The translations under genes and the position numbers were made by a program. Shown here in pieces: positions 28,846 to 37,399 of a DNA stretch of 55,687 nucleotides. The notes beneath the pieces are model-generated. The model did not search any database. It was not told the origin of the DNA and was given only the letters and a program-made list of their open reading frames with translations. Every line of letters starts with the position of its first letter. Position 1 is the first letter of the stretch. This DNA comes from an uncultured Methanomicrobiales archaeon (lineage in GTDB: Archaea; Halobacteriota; Methanomicrobia; Methanomicrobiales; Methanospirillaceae). The DNA lies in NCBI GenBank assembly GCA_903926075.1, contig CAIYHQ010000107.1, positions 1 to 55,687 of the forward strand. Reading direction: 5' to 3'.

Positions 28846-28920
28846 GGGGTCGTGGGGTAGCCTGGACTATCCTATGGCGTTCGGGACGCTGTGACCTGAG
28901 TTCGAATCTCAGCGACCCCA
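28846..28920 (+). tRNA. tRNA-Pro (CGG)
   Basis: Acceptor GGGGTCG/CGACCCC with discriminator A at 28920. The anticodon stem TGGCG/CGCTG has two wobble pairs and encloses loop TTCGGGA, so anticodon CGG is at 28882-28884 and reads CCG. The T arm is TGAG-TTCGAAT-CTCA. No intron and no encoded CCA. It abuts the rpoN stop without a gap, so mRNA cleavage at the tRNA 5' end would leave rpoN with no 3' untranslated region. Confidence 0.93.
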
Positions 28921-28948
28921 TTCATTTTACTAAAATTCGGGGCATACG

Positions 28949-29116
28949 ATGCAAAAATATAGTCGATATGAGAGAGCGAGGATCATTGGAGCCCGTGCGC
29001 TTCAGATCTCGATGGGAGCTCCGGTTCTCATTGTGACGACACGGATCGATCCCCTCGACATCGCTATCGAAGAGTATGATAAGGGCGTGATACCCATTAC
29101 CGTTAAGAGACGATAA
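28949..29116 (+). CDS. rpoK: DNA-directed RNA polymerase subunit K (Rpb6 homologue)
   Basis: A 55-residue gene that is easily missed because of its size. The translation [20 protein letters not shown], then SMGAPVL, then [22 protein letters not shown], is the conserved core of Rpb6/omega. It promotes polymerase assembly and stability by clamping the largest subunit. It ends at TAA 29114-29116, 62 bases before rps2. The archaeal order rpoN-rpoK-rps2 is kept. Confidence 0.95.
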   Translation: MQKYSRYERARIIGARALQISMGAPVLIVTTRIDPLDIAIEEYDKGVIPITVKRR

Positions 29117-29178
29117 TATTAAAGAAGGGGTATTGAACGAATAATTGAATTAACTGACTTAAACAAAGAGGAGATCAA

Positions 29179-29790
29179 ATGATACAAGAAAATGAGATGC
29201 AGATTGAATTAAAAGAGCCACTTGTACCGGTAGAAGATTACCTTGCAGCCGGAGTGCATATTGGCACACAACAGAAAAGCAAAGATATGAAGGACTTCAT
29301 TTACAGGGTCCGTAATGATGGACTGTATATCCTTGATATCCGTCGCACTGATGAAAGGATTAAGACAGCAGCAAAGTTTCTCAACCAATATAATCCTGCA
29401 AATATTCTTGTAGTGACATCACGTCAGTACGGTCAGTATCCTGCAAAGAAATATTCAGAGATGATTGGGGCAATGTCAATGATTGGACGATTTATTCCAG
29501 GCCTTCTGACGAATCAGAACCTTAACGGTTATATTGAACCAGAAGTTGTCCTTCTGACCGACCCAATCGGAGATGCACAGGTAATTCGTGAAGCCGTTCA
29601 GAGCGGAATTCCAGTAGTTGCACTTTGTGATACAAATAATATGACAAGTTATGTCGACCTAGTCATTCCAACAAATAATAAAGGTCGCAAGGCTCTTTCA
29701 ATGGTCTATTATCTTCTCACAAAAGAGATGCTTCGACTTCGCGGGATAACAACTTCACTTACACCTGAAGATTACGAGACTGATATTTAA
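29179..29790 (+). CDS. rps2: Ribosomal protein uS2
   Basis: Small-subunit protein; the archaeal form of 203 residues. Landmarks: [46 protein letters not shown] and [17 protein letters not shown]...[17 protein letters not shown] lies before the ATG at 29179. In several other euryarchaea an enolase gene sits between rpoK and rps2; none is present here. Confidence 0.97.
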   Translation: MIQENEMQIELKEPLVPVEDYLAAGVHIGTQQKSKDMKDFIYRVRNDGLYILDIRRTDERIKTAAKFLNQYNPANILVVTSRQYGQYPAKKYSEMIGAMSMIGRFIPGLLTNQNLNGYIEPEVVLLTDPIGDAQVIREAVQSGIPVVALCDTNNMTSYVDLVIPTNNKGRKALSMVYYLLTKEMLRLRGITTSLTPEDYETDI

Positions 29791-29811
29791 TATATAAACG
29801 GACACTTTGCG

Positions 29812-30603
29812 ATGGGCATCCGCCGTTGTGCAGTTGCAGGAGCATTTTATCCTGCAGAGGCTTCTCAGCTTCTGCAAGTACTAGACCTCTTTTTCCAGAA
29901 AGAGAGAAGCCATAATATTTCTGCCTTTGGCATTGTATCACCCCATGCAGGGTATATTTACTCTGGAGTTACTGCAGCCTGTGCTTTTAATGCAATTCCT
30001 GAAGACTTTGATGGAACTTTTGTTGTTATAGGTCCAAGTCACAGGGGATCCGAAACATGCATATCGGTTGATAACTGGGAGACTCCGATAGGAACACTGA
30101 TACCTGATCAGGACTTTTTGGATGCACTAAAGATTCCATCCGATTCTTTCTCACACAGGAATGAGCACTCTCTGGAAGTACAGATGCCATTTATTCAATA
30201 TCGTTATCCCAATGCACGAATAGCTCCAATTATGATGGGGAATCAGAATGAGAGGAGTTCATTATCACTTTCAGGAAAAATTCTTTCTGCAGTAAAAGAT
30301 ACTGAGCGTAATGTAAAAATTATAGCTTCGAGTGATTTTTCACATTATGTGCCCAAAGAAAAGGCAGTGCGGGATGATGGCTATGCTATTATGGCACTGC
30401 AATCACTAAACGTTCCTCTTTTTTATCATAGAATCCGCGAAAAGAATCTTTCAGTTTGTGGTTATGGGCCCATTTCGACTATGGTGCATGTTGCAAAGGA
30501 ACTCGGTGCAACAGAGGGAAAACTTCTCCAATATGCAACAAGTGGCGAAGTCACAAATGAATTTTCAGAAGTTGTAGGATATGCAGCTATAGCGGTGGTC
30601 TAG
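29812..30603 (+). CDS. MEMO1-family protein (AmmeMemoRadiSam protein B-like)
   Basis: A 263-residue protein related to human MEMO1 and to class III extradiol dioxygenase-like folds. It starts IRRCAVAGAFYPAEASQLL; further landmarks are GIVSPHAGYIYSGVTAACAF, FVVIGPSHRG, HRNEHSLEVQMPFIQY and IIASSDFSHYVP. The conserved histidines of the possible metal site are in PHAGY, SHRG and HSLE. The biochemical role in archaea is unknown. It lies between rps2 and mevalonate kinase in the same transcription direction; the stop codon TAG is followed directly by the TTG of mvk. Confidence 0.9.
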   Translation: MGIRRCAVAGAFYPAEASQLLQVLDLFFQKERSHNISAFGIVSPHAGYIYSGVTAACAFNAIPEDFDGTFVVIGPSHRGSETCISVDNWETPIGTLIPDQDFLDALKIPSDSFSHRNEHSLEVQMPFIQYRYPNARIAPIMMGNQNERSSLSLSGKILSAVKDTERNVKIIASSDFSHYVPKEKAVRDDGYAIMALQSLNVPLFYHRIREKNLSVCGYGPISTMVHVAKELGATEGKLLQYATSGEVTNEFSEVVGYAAIAVV

Positions 30604-31473
30604 TTGGCAACTTGGAGTGCACCAGGAAAGGTATTTCTCTTTGGTGAGCATGCAGTTGTTTATGGGAAGCCGGCAATAGCGATGGCAATAAAACCCCGTG
30701 TTTTTGTCACAGTCAGGAGGAGTAAAAATCCGCATTCTTCCCGTTCGCCATACATTGACAGTTGTTTTGAGGAGACGGGTGTTAAAGGAAGTGTCTATAT
30801 TCATTCTCAACTTCCAAGTTCATCCGGCCTTGGGTCGTCTGCAGCAGTCACAGTTGCAACATTGTCTGCAATTAACGATGAATTTGACTTAGGATATTCT
30901 GTAGAGAAAATAGCCGATATGGCATTTGGTATAGAGAAAAAAGTGCAAAAAGGGAAAGCAAGCCCTACTGACACTTCGGTTGTCACATTTGGGGGTATTG
31001 TTTTTATTACGGACGGATCACGGAGACGTCTTCCACCTGAACAATTTAACATTGTTGTCGGTAATTCTCTTATCCCCCACAACACAGCAAAAATGGTTGA
31101 ATCTGTGGCTGATTTTAAAAAGCGATATCCGACAATTTGCGAACCCCTGATGGATTCAATTGGTGCTCTTACCATCTGTGCACTACATCAAATGGGTGAC
31201 CTTCCCAAACTCGGGAGATTAATGAATGTTAATCATTCACTATTGGAGTCCCTGGGTGTCGGCCACCCGGCAATAACCCGGATGGTCCTTGCATCACGGG
31301 CAGCAGGAGCATTTGGAGCAAAAATTACAGGAGCCGGAGGAGGAGGCTGTATGATAGCACTCTGTGCAAAAACCTTGAAAGGTCATGTTGAAGGTGCAAT
31401 TGAATCGTGTGAAGGGAGGGCTATGAGCACTACCCTCGACACACAGGGAGTCAGAAAAGAGAAAGATGTCTGA
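30604..31473 (+). CDS. mvk: Mevalonate kinase
   Basis: GHMP kinase that phosphorylates mevalonate, for archaeal ether-lipid isoprenoids. The 289 residues contain SAPGKVFLFGEHAVVYG, the Gly/Ser-rich ATP loop LPSSSGLGSSAAV (residues ~70-82) and the C-terminal GAKITGAGGGGCMIAL. The start is TTG at 30604, directly after the MEMO stop. The final 8 bases overlap the isopentenyl phosphate kinase gene. In archaea, mevalonate 5-phosphate is then processed by a decarboxylation route ending at isopentenyl phosphate. Confidence 0.96.
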   Translation: MATWSAPGKVFLFGEHAVVYGKPAIAMAIKPRVFVTVRRSKNPHSSRSPYIDSCFEETGVKGSVYIHSQLPSSSGLGSSAAVTVATLSAINDEFDLGYSVEKIADMAFGIEKKVQKGKASPTDTSVVTFGGIVFITDGSRRRLPPEQFNIVVGNSLIPHNTAKMVESVADFKKRYPTICEPLMDSIGALTICALHQMGDLPKLGRLMNVNHSLLESLGVGHPAITRMVLASRAAGAFGAKITGAGGGGCMIALCAKTLKGHVEGAIESCEGRAMSTTLDTQGVRKEKDV

Positions 31474-32230
31474 TATTATACTCTTGAAATTAGGTGGAAG
31501 TGTTCTCACTGATAAAAGTAAACCTGGAGCCATAAGAAATTCAGTAATTTCGTCTATAGCCGCTATAATTGCAAAAGCTCGTATTACTCTTCTTCTTATC
31601 CATGGTGCAGGTTCATGTGGCCATCCGGAAGCAATGGAATACAGGATAATGGAAGGTGTCACAAGAGAGAATTTTAAAGGTATTCTCACTACACATGAAG
31701 CTGTAAGTAAACTTAATTCAGAAGTAGTAAATGCTTTACAAGTAGCGGGGGTGCCTGCACTTGGAATTGCCCCGCTAACTTTCTGTATATCAGAGGACAG
31801 GGAACTTATATCCTGCGATCCTTCTGCAATTCAAAAACTTATTGAAATAGGTATAACTCCAGTAATTCACGGGGATGTTGTAATGGATAGAAAATTGGGA
31901 GCAACTGTAATATCAGGTGATCAGTTAATTAGTTTCATTGCACCCAGAATAGGCGCTTTTAGAGTAGGTCTTGCAACTGATGTTGAAGGTGTTCTGTCAG
32001 AAGGAGTTGTTGTCCCAATTATCTCTCGAGCAAACTTAACACAGATCAGTATAAAAGGTTCAGTTAATACAGATGTAACCGGTGGTATGCAGGGTAAAGT
32101 GAATGAACTTCTAAAATTAGCTGATTCAGGTGTGACTTCCAACATTTTCCATATTTCACGCATTAGTGACTTCCTTTTCGGGCTCCCTCATGGTGGGACT
32201 ATTATTAGGAGTGAGTTAAAAAATGGATAA
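31466..32230 (+). CDS. Isopentenyl phosphate kinase
   Basis: Amino acid kinase family enzyme making isopentenyl diphosphate from isopentenyl phosphate in the archaeal modified mevalonate pathway. The 254 residues open with LKLGGSVLTDKSKPG and include LIHGAGSCGHPEA with the substrate-contacting His of this family. The sequence ISGDQLISFIA and the Gly-rich VTGGMQGKVNELL complete the fold. It overlaps mvk and fni by 8 bases each, which suggests tight coupling. Confidence 0.95.
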   Translation: MSDIILLKLGGSVLTDKSKPGAIRNSVISSIAAIIAKARITLLLIHGAGSCGHPEAMEYRIMEGVTRENFKGILTTHEAVSKLNSEVVNALQVAGVPALGIAPLTFCISEDRELISCDPSAIQKLIEIGITPVIHGDVVMDRKLGATVISGDQLISFIAPRIGAFRVGLATDVEGVLSEGVVVPIISRANLTQISIKGSVNTDVTGGMQGKVNELLKLADSGVTSNIFHISRISDFLFGLPHGGTIIRSELKNG

Positions 32231-33302
32231 ACCGGAGAACCTCACTTCGTCACGAAAGCTTGATCATATACGAATATGCATGAACCAAAATGTTGAGACT
32301 GATGGAGCTGGATTTTCTGACGTCTTCCTTGTCCATAATGCATTGCCCGAATGTAACATGGATAATATAAAACTTTCAACAAGGTTTCTGGGTCATAAAA
32401 TTGAGAGCCCTCTTTTCATAGCAGCAATGACTGGTGGACACCCCGGGACAATTGAAGTAAATAGGAGGCTTGCACGGGCTGCCGAAAAATTCGGGCTTGG
32501 AATTGGCGTTGGTTCACAGAGAGCCGCTCTGGAAGATCCCTCTCTTGAAAACACATTTTCTGTTGTCCGTGATGAGGCCCCGGATGCATTTGTGGTCGCA
32601 AATATTGGAATAGTCCAGTTGCGAGACCATGGTCTGAAGTGGGCTGAGCGTGCAATAGAGATGATAGATGCTGATGCAATAGCAATTCACCTGAACTTTC
32701 TCCAGGAGGCAGTGCAACCTGAAGGGGACCATGATGGGTCCGGTTTAGTTGATGCTCTGACAGATCTGACTTCGTCAATTGATTTACCAGTAATCATGAA
32801 GGAAACCGGTTCTGGTATCTCATATGAGACTGCAAAACGAGGTCTTGGGGCCGGAGTTTCAGCAATAGAGACTGGTGGATTTGGTGGAACATCCTGGGCT
32901 GTGATAGAACGCGAACGGGCAAAGGAGCGAAAAAGTTTAGGAGACGATGTACGGATACTCCTTGGTGAAACTTTCTCAGATTGGGGAATTCCAACTGTAA
33001 TGAGTCTTCTCGAAATTGCTCCATTAAATTGTCCACTGATTTCAACCGGTGGACTACGTAGTGGTCTTGACATTGCAAAATCCGTCGCTATGGGTGCCTC
33101 ACTATGTGGTATGGCACTTCCATTGCTGCGAAGCGCCGTAAAGAGCGAATCAGCTCTTGAAGATAAAATCTTACAAATAAATAAAGAATTAAAGGTCGCA
33201 ATGTTCCTGACCGGGTCTGAATCCATCAATAAACTGAAGAGCGCCCGAACAATTCTCACGGGTAAGACCCTTGAACTGACCAAAAGAAAAAAGGAGGAAT
33301 AA
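32223..33302 (+). CDS. fni: Type 2 isopentenyl-diphosphate delta-isomerase
   Basis: FMN- and NADPH-dependent enzyme interconverting IPP and DMAPP. The 359 residues start SSRKLDHIRICMNQ. They include AMTGGHPGTIEVNRRLARAA, IGVGSQRAAL, HLNFLQEAVQPEGD (catalytic region), VIMKETGSGIS and LISTGGLRSGLDIAKS, as in the TIM-barrel family. Its 5' end overlaps the kinase gene; RNase J starts 2 bases after it. A 300-codon open frame on the opposite strand here is taken as a shadow. Confidence 0.96.
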   Translation: MDKPENLTSSRKLDHIRICMNQNVETDGAGFSDVFLVHNALPECNMDNIKLSTRFLGHKIESPLFIAAMTGGHPGTIEVNRRLARAAEKFGLGIGVGSQRAALEDPSLENTFSVVRDEAPDAFVVANIGIVQLRDHGLKWAERAIEMIDADAIAIHLNFLQEAVQPEGDHDGSGLVDALTDLTSSIDLPVIMKETGSGISYETAKRGLGAGVSAIETGGFGGTSWAVIERERAKERKSLGDDVRILLGETFSDWGIPTVMSLLEIAPLNCPLISTGGLRSGLDIAKSVAMGASLCGMALPLLRSAVKSESALEDKILQINKELKVAMFLTGSESINKLKSARTILTGKTLELTKRKKEE

Positions 33303-33304
33303 CA

Positions 33305-34642
33305 ATGGATATTGAAGTATTTGCGGTGGGCGGTTACGACGAAGTGGGTCGGAATATGACTGCAGTCCGCTGTGGAAAAGAGATAGTAATATTCGATATG
33401 GGCCTGCGTCTCGATCAGATAATGATGAATGAGGATGTAGAGGTCGAGAACATGCATTCGCTTGATCTTATCCAGATAGCGGCTATACCGGATGATACGA
33501 GTATGAATACTCTTGAAGGAACGGTTAAAGCAATAGTATGCTCTCATGGACATCTTGATCATATCGGTGCAGTCCCAAAACTTGCACACAGGTACAATGC
33601 TCCCATCATCAGTACTCCCTACACTACTGAATTAATAAGGCAGCAAATAGCTTCTGAGCAGAAGTTTGGTGTAAACAACAAATTATTTGCATTAAAGCCA
33701 GGTCAAAAATATACTCTTTCCCAATACCTGACAATTGAATTCATCCGGATGCAGCATAGCATAATTGATACGGCGATGGTCGCACTTCATACGCCAAGAG
33801 GGGCAATTATCTATGCCTGCGACTTTAAACTTGACCGTACACCTGTAATCGGTGACCCCCCGGACTTTTCCCGCCTCCGTCAGATTGGAAAGGAGGGAGT
33901 TCTCGGGGTAATTGTTGAAAGTACTAATATTCATCTGATGGGTCGTTGTCCAAGTGAAAGAATAGCACGAAGTCTTGTACGTGATACTATCACTTCATAT
34001 GAGGATGATAAAAATTCTATAGTTGTCAGTTCTTTTTCTTCTCACATTGCAAGAATCAAGACAATAGCAGAATGTGCTCACGAAATAGGAAGAAAACCAA
34101 TTTTACTTGGAAGGTCAATGGAACGATATGCATCAGCCGCCGAACAGATGAAACTTGTTAGTTTTCCTGATACTACAAGCATGTTTGGTAACCGTAGAAC
34201 GGTTGACCGGATCCTCAGACGTCTTATGAAAGGAGGAAAGGATAAATATCTCCCTATTGTTACTGGTCATCAGGGGGAACCAGGGTCCATTCTGACCCGG
34301 ATAGCTGCATGTGACACACCTTTCAAAGTTGAGAAGGGGGATAAAATAATGTTTAGTGCAAGAGTCATTCCAAACCCTACCAATATAGGAAACAGGTACC
34401 TTCTTGAGAAACGGTTGATGATGTCTGGTGCGAGGATCTTTGAAGACCTGCATGTGAGCGGTCATGCATATCGTGAAGATCATTATGAATTTATCGGTAT
34501 TCTTCAGCCACAGCATATAATTCCGGCGCATGGGAATGTGAACCTTACATCAGGCTATGTGGGATTTGCAAAAGAACTAGGGTACACTTTTGACAATGAT
34601 CTCCACATGATGTCAAACGGACACAGGATTATTTTAAAATAG
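33305..34642 (+). CDS. Ribonuclease J, archaeal
   Basis: A metallo-beta-lactamase/beta-CASP ribonuclease, 445 residues, acting as 5'-3' exonuclease in euryarchaea. The signature HGHLDHIGA is at residues 81-89. A later metal-ligand region includes IYACDFKLDRTPVIGDPPD, and the beta-CASP motif is near IVVSSFSSHIARIK. The C-terminal HVSGHAYREDHYEFIG and IIPAHGN motifs complete the metal site. Its position inside the isoprenoid operon between fni and idsA is known for other euryarchaea and places RNA decay with lipid synthesis. Confidence 0.94.
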   Translation: MDIEVFAVGGYDEVGRNMTAVRCGKEIVIFDMGLRLDQIMMNEDVEVENMHSLDLIQIAAIPDDTSMNTLEGTVKAIVCSHGHLDHIGAVPKLAHRYNAPIISTPYTTELIRQQIASEQKFGVNNKLFALKPGQKYTLSQYLTIEFIRMQHSIIDTAMVALHTPRGAIIYACDFKLDRTPVIGDPPDFSRLRQIGKEGVLGVIVESTNIHLMGRCPSERIARSLVRDTITSYEDDKNSIVVSSFSSHIARIKTIAECAHEIGRKPILLGRSMERYASAAEQMKLVSFPDTTSMFGNRRTVDRILRRLMKGGKDKYLPIVTGHQGEPGSILTRIAACDTPFKVEKGDKIMFSARVIPNPTNIGNRYLLEKRLMMSGARIFEDLHVSGHAYREDHYEFIGILQPQHIIPAHGNVNLTSGYVGFAKELGYTFDNDLHMMSNGHRIILK

Positions 34643-34653
34643 AGGGTTTCACA

Positions 34654-35616
34654 ATGGAATTGCAGGAATACCTTCTAATAAATGCAGAAATGATTGACAG
34701 GGTAATTGAGAGCACTTATGGATGTTTATCTGGTGAACTTGGAAAAGCAAGCGCACATCTTCTCCTTGCCGGAGGAAAACACCTTCGACCTGCTCTTTTC
34801 TCTCTTTCCGCAGACGCTTGTGTGAAAGGGAGTTCGAAATCCCTTGTCCCTGCAGCTCTGGCTCTTGATCTCACTCATACTTTCACTCTTATTCATGACG
34901 ATATCATGGATGGAGATTCGTCAAGGCGTGGTGTCCCGACAGTTCATACGAAGTGGGACGAGTCAACGGCAATTCTTGCCGGAGATGTGTTATATTCCCG
35001 TGCGTATGAATCTATTTGCTGCGCAACAGCTTCTGAAGAATCGAAGGTACGTGCAATCTCAATGCTTGCACGTACATGTGTTGAAATTTGTGAAGGCCAG
35101 TTTCTTGATATGTCATTTGAGAAAATGGCAGATGTAACCGAAAGTGAGTACCTGGAAATGATTCGAAAAAAGACCGGAGTTCTATACGCAGCCGCTGCAG
35201 GGATGGGAGCTATACTTTCAGGTGGAAAAAAAGAATATTCTGATAGTCTTTACAATTATGGAATCAACATTGGAATGGCTTTCCAGATACAGGATGATTT
35301 AATTGACCTTGTCATCCCGGCTGAAGTTAGTGGTAAAGACCGGGCCTCCGATATAAGGGAGGGAAAAAAGACAATAATTGCGATTAAAGCGCTAAAAGCC
35401 GGATTTGATCTCAGACAATACAAACGTAATCTTAGTGAATCCGAGATAGATTCTGTTATTGAAAAATTAAATTCTCTCAATGTTTTAGAGGAAGTAAAAA
35501 CGGTATCACAGGACCTTGTTGATGAAGGTATAAAACTTCTTGATATTCTCCCTGACTCAATGGAAAAGCGGCTGATTATCGGGATCGGTAATTACTTTAT
35601 CAACCGGGGGCATTAA
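34654..35616 (+). CDS. idsA: Trans-isoprenyl diphosphate synthase (GGPP synthase-like)
   Basis: Condenses IPP with allylic diphosphates to give C20 (or C15/C25) chains for ether lipids. The first Asp-rich motif DDIMD is at residues 82-86 within LIHDDIMDGDSSRRG. The second is QDDLIDL near residue 215, followed by the lysine-rich GKDRASDIREGKKT. At 320 residues the length is typical. Residue F77, five before the first motif, suggests a limited chain length such as GGPP, but product length cannot be proved. It is 11 bases from RNase J and 2 bases from gltX. Confidence 0.95.
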   Translation: MELQEYLLINAEMIDRVIESTYGCLSGELGKASAHLLLAGGKHLRPALFSLSADACVKGSSKSLVPAALALDLTHTFTLIHDDIMDGDSSRRGVPTVHTKWDESTAILAGDVLYSRAYESICCATASEESKVRAISMLARTCVEICEGQFLDMSFEKMADVTESEYLEMIRKKTGVLYAAAAGMGAILSGGKKEYSDSLYNYGINIGMAFQIQDDLIDLVIPAEVSGKDRASDIREGKKTIIAIKALKAGFDLRQYKRNLSESEIDSVIEKLNSLNVLEEVKTVSQDLVDEGIKLLDILPDSMEKRLIIGIGNYFINRGH

Positions 35617-35618
35617 GG

Positions 35619-37316
35619 GTGACAGATGAAGAAATTTCAGAGCAGGTTCTCTGGATTGCTCTTGAAAATGCCAAAAAACATTCGGGACCTCCGAACAAGG
35701 GAGCGGTTCTGGGTGCAGTTTTGGCAATGCATCCGGACCTGAAACCGAAAGCAAAAGAAATATCGTCTTTGGTCTCTCTCTCCTTAAAAACAGTTGAATT
35801 AATGGATGAATCCGAGAAAAATGAAAAACTGGGTTACCTGGATAATAAATTTTCCAAAAACAGGATAAGCAAAAGCGTTAAGGAAAAGGAAAGAAGACTG
35901 CCTCAGTTACCATTTTCAGAAAAAGGGGTAGTAATGCGATTTGCGCCAAACCCGAGCGGTCCACTTCACCTTGGGCATGCAAGGGCTGCTCTCCTCAATG
36001 ATGAATATGTGAGGGAGTATGGTGGGAAGTATATATTAAGAATTGAGGATACTGATCCCAAAAGGGTTGACCCGGATGCATACAGGACAGTACTGGAAGA
36101 TATTGACTGGCTGGGTCTCCAGATAACTGATGTAGTCTATCAAAGCTCTCGTCTGTCCCTTTACTACGAAAATGCAAGACAATTGATAGAGATTGGCGGT
36201 GCTTATGCATGCACATGCGACAATGAGGAATTCCGCTTACTGAAAGGTCGAAAAGAAGTCTGTCCATGTCGAAGTCAGAGTGAGAAAGAAACGCTTGATC
36301 TCTGGGATAAAATGGAGGAGGGATTTTTTAAGGAGGGAGAGATATCTCTTCGTTTAAGAACTCAGATTGACCATCCAGATCCGGCAATGCGTGATTTCCC
36401 ACTCTTTCGGATTCTTAATTCACCCTCGCATCCCAGGGTAGAAGCACATCTCTATCCACTCATGAATTTCTCTGTTTCAGTTGATGATCATTACCTAGGG
36501 GTTACACATGTAATCAGGGGAAAGGACCATATTGCAAATACCTGCAGGCAAAAATTTATTTTCGATTATTTTGGGTGGCAAATCCCCTATTACCGTCATT
36601 ATGGGCGAATGGGAATTGAGGGGGTTGTCCTCTCAACGTCTGACATAAGGAAGGGAATTAATGAAGGGCGGTATACGGACTGGGATGATATAAGGCTTGG
36701 AACTTTAAGAGCCCTTGGCAGGAGAGGAATAACTCCCGCTGCAGTCAGAAGGGCAGTTCTCGAGATTGGAATCGGTGAGACCGATATACAATTTTCATGG
36801 GAAAATCTTTTTGCAAAGAATAAAGAGATTATCGACCCGGTATCCCACCGTTATTTTTTTGTACCTGACCCTGTTGCAGTTAAAATATCAGGTACAAAGC
36901 CAACAATAGCTAAAGCAAGCCTCCAACCTTCGGACCCGTTACAGGGAAGCAGGAATATTGCATTTCACGATACAGTCTATATTCCATCAGTAGAATTGAA
37001 CAGGAAAATTGAATATTTACGGCTCAAAGACCTTTTTAATATCCTGATAAAAATTGAAGATGGAACCATCTCGGCAGAATATGCAGGGAACTCCCTTGAA
37101 GAAGCACGATCAAAAAAAGCACCGATTATTCAGTGGCTTCCATATGAAGAAAATGTGCCCTGCACCCTCCTTACTCCTGAAGGTGTTGTGAAAGGTCTTT
37201 GTGAGCAGGGAGTGTTAAATGAAACAGGCAAAGAGGTCCAGTTCGAACGTGTTGGATTTGTAAAAATTGATAAATTTGACAAAGGTGAGATAACAGCTTA
37301 CTTCACCCATCGCTGA
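35619..37316 (+). CDS. gltX: Glutamyl-tRNA synthetase, archaeal type
   Basis: Class I synthetase, 565 residues, of the archaeal/eukaryotic branch. It charges tRNA-Glu (and possibly tRNA-Gln for amidation by GatDE). An archaeal N-terminal extension of about 100 residues precedes RFAPNPSGPLHLGHARAA with HLGH (117-120). A zinc-like CTCDNEEFRLLKGRKEVCPC segment lies at 198-217. The KMSKS-type loop is VLSTSDIRKGI (residues 337-347): aspartate stands where lysine is common. Beta-barrel anticodon domains follow. The start is GTG 35619. Last gene of the operon, converging on the histidine kinase. Confidence 0.95.
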   Translation: MTDEEISEQVLWIALENAKKHSGPPNKGAVLGAVLAMHPDLKPKAKEISSLVSLSLKTVELMDESEKNEKLGYLDNKFSKNRISKSVKEKERRLPQLPFSEKGVVMRFAPNPSGPLHLGHARAALLNDEYVREYGGKYILRIEDTDPKRVDPDAYRTVLEDIDWLGLQITDVVYQSSRLSLYYENARQLIEIGGAYACTCDNEEFRLLKGRKEVCPCRSQSEKETLDLWDKMEEGFFKEGEISLRLRTQIDHPDPAMRDFPLFRILNSPSHPRVEAHLYPLMNFSVSVDDHYLGVTHVIRGKDHIANTCRQKFIFDYFGWQIPYYRHYGRMGIEGVVLSTSDIRKGINEGRYTDWDDIRLGTLRALGRRGITPAAVRRAVLEIGIGETDIQFSWENLFAKNKEIIDPVSHRYFFVPDPVAVKISGTKPTIAKASLQPSDPLQGSRNIAFHDTVYIPSVELNRKIEYLRLKDLFNILIKIEDGTISAEYAGNSLEEARSKKAPIIQWLPYEENVPCTLLTPEGVVKGLCEQGVLNETGKEVQFERVGFVKIDKFDKGEITAYFTHR

Positions 37317-37399
37317 ACCTTTTTCGTGCGATATTTAACAAATAATGAGGAAAGAATGCATTGTTTTTCTCTCTATTTGACTATCATGAATTATTTCAG

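Noticed and set aside
32687-33589. A 300-codon open frame on the minus strand opposite fni and RNase J
   Set aside because: It overlaps two well-supported genes over its whole length, has no recognisable domain and no ribosome-binding site. Long antisense frames arise from codon bias.
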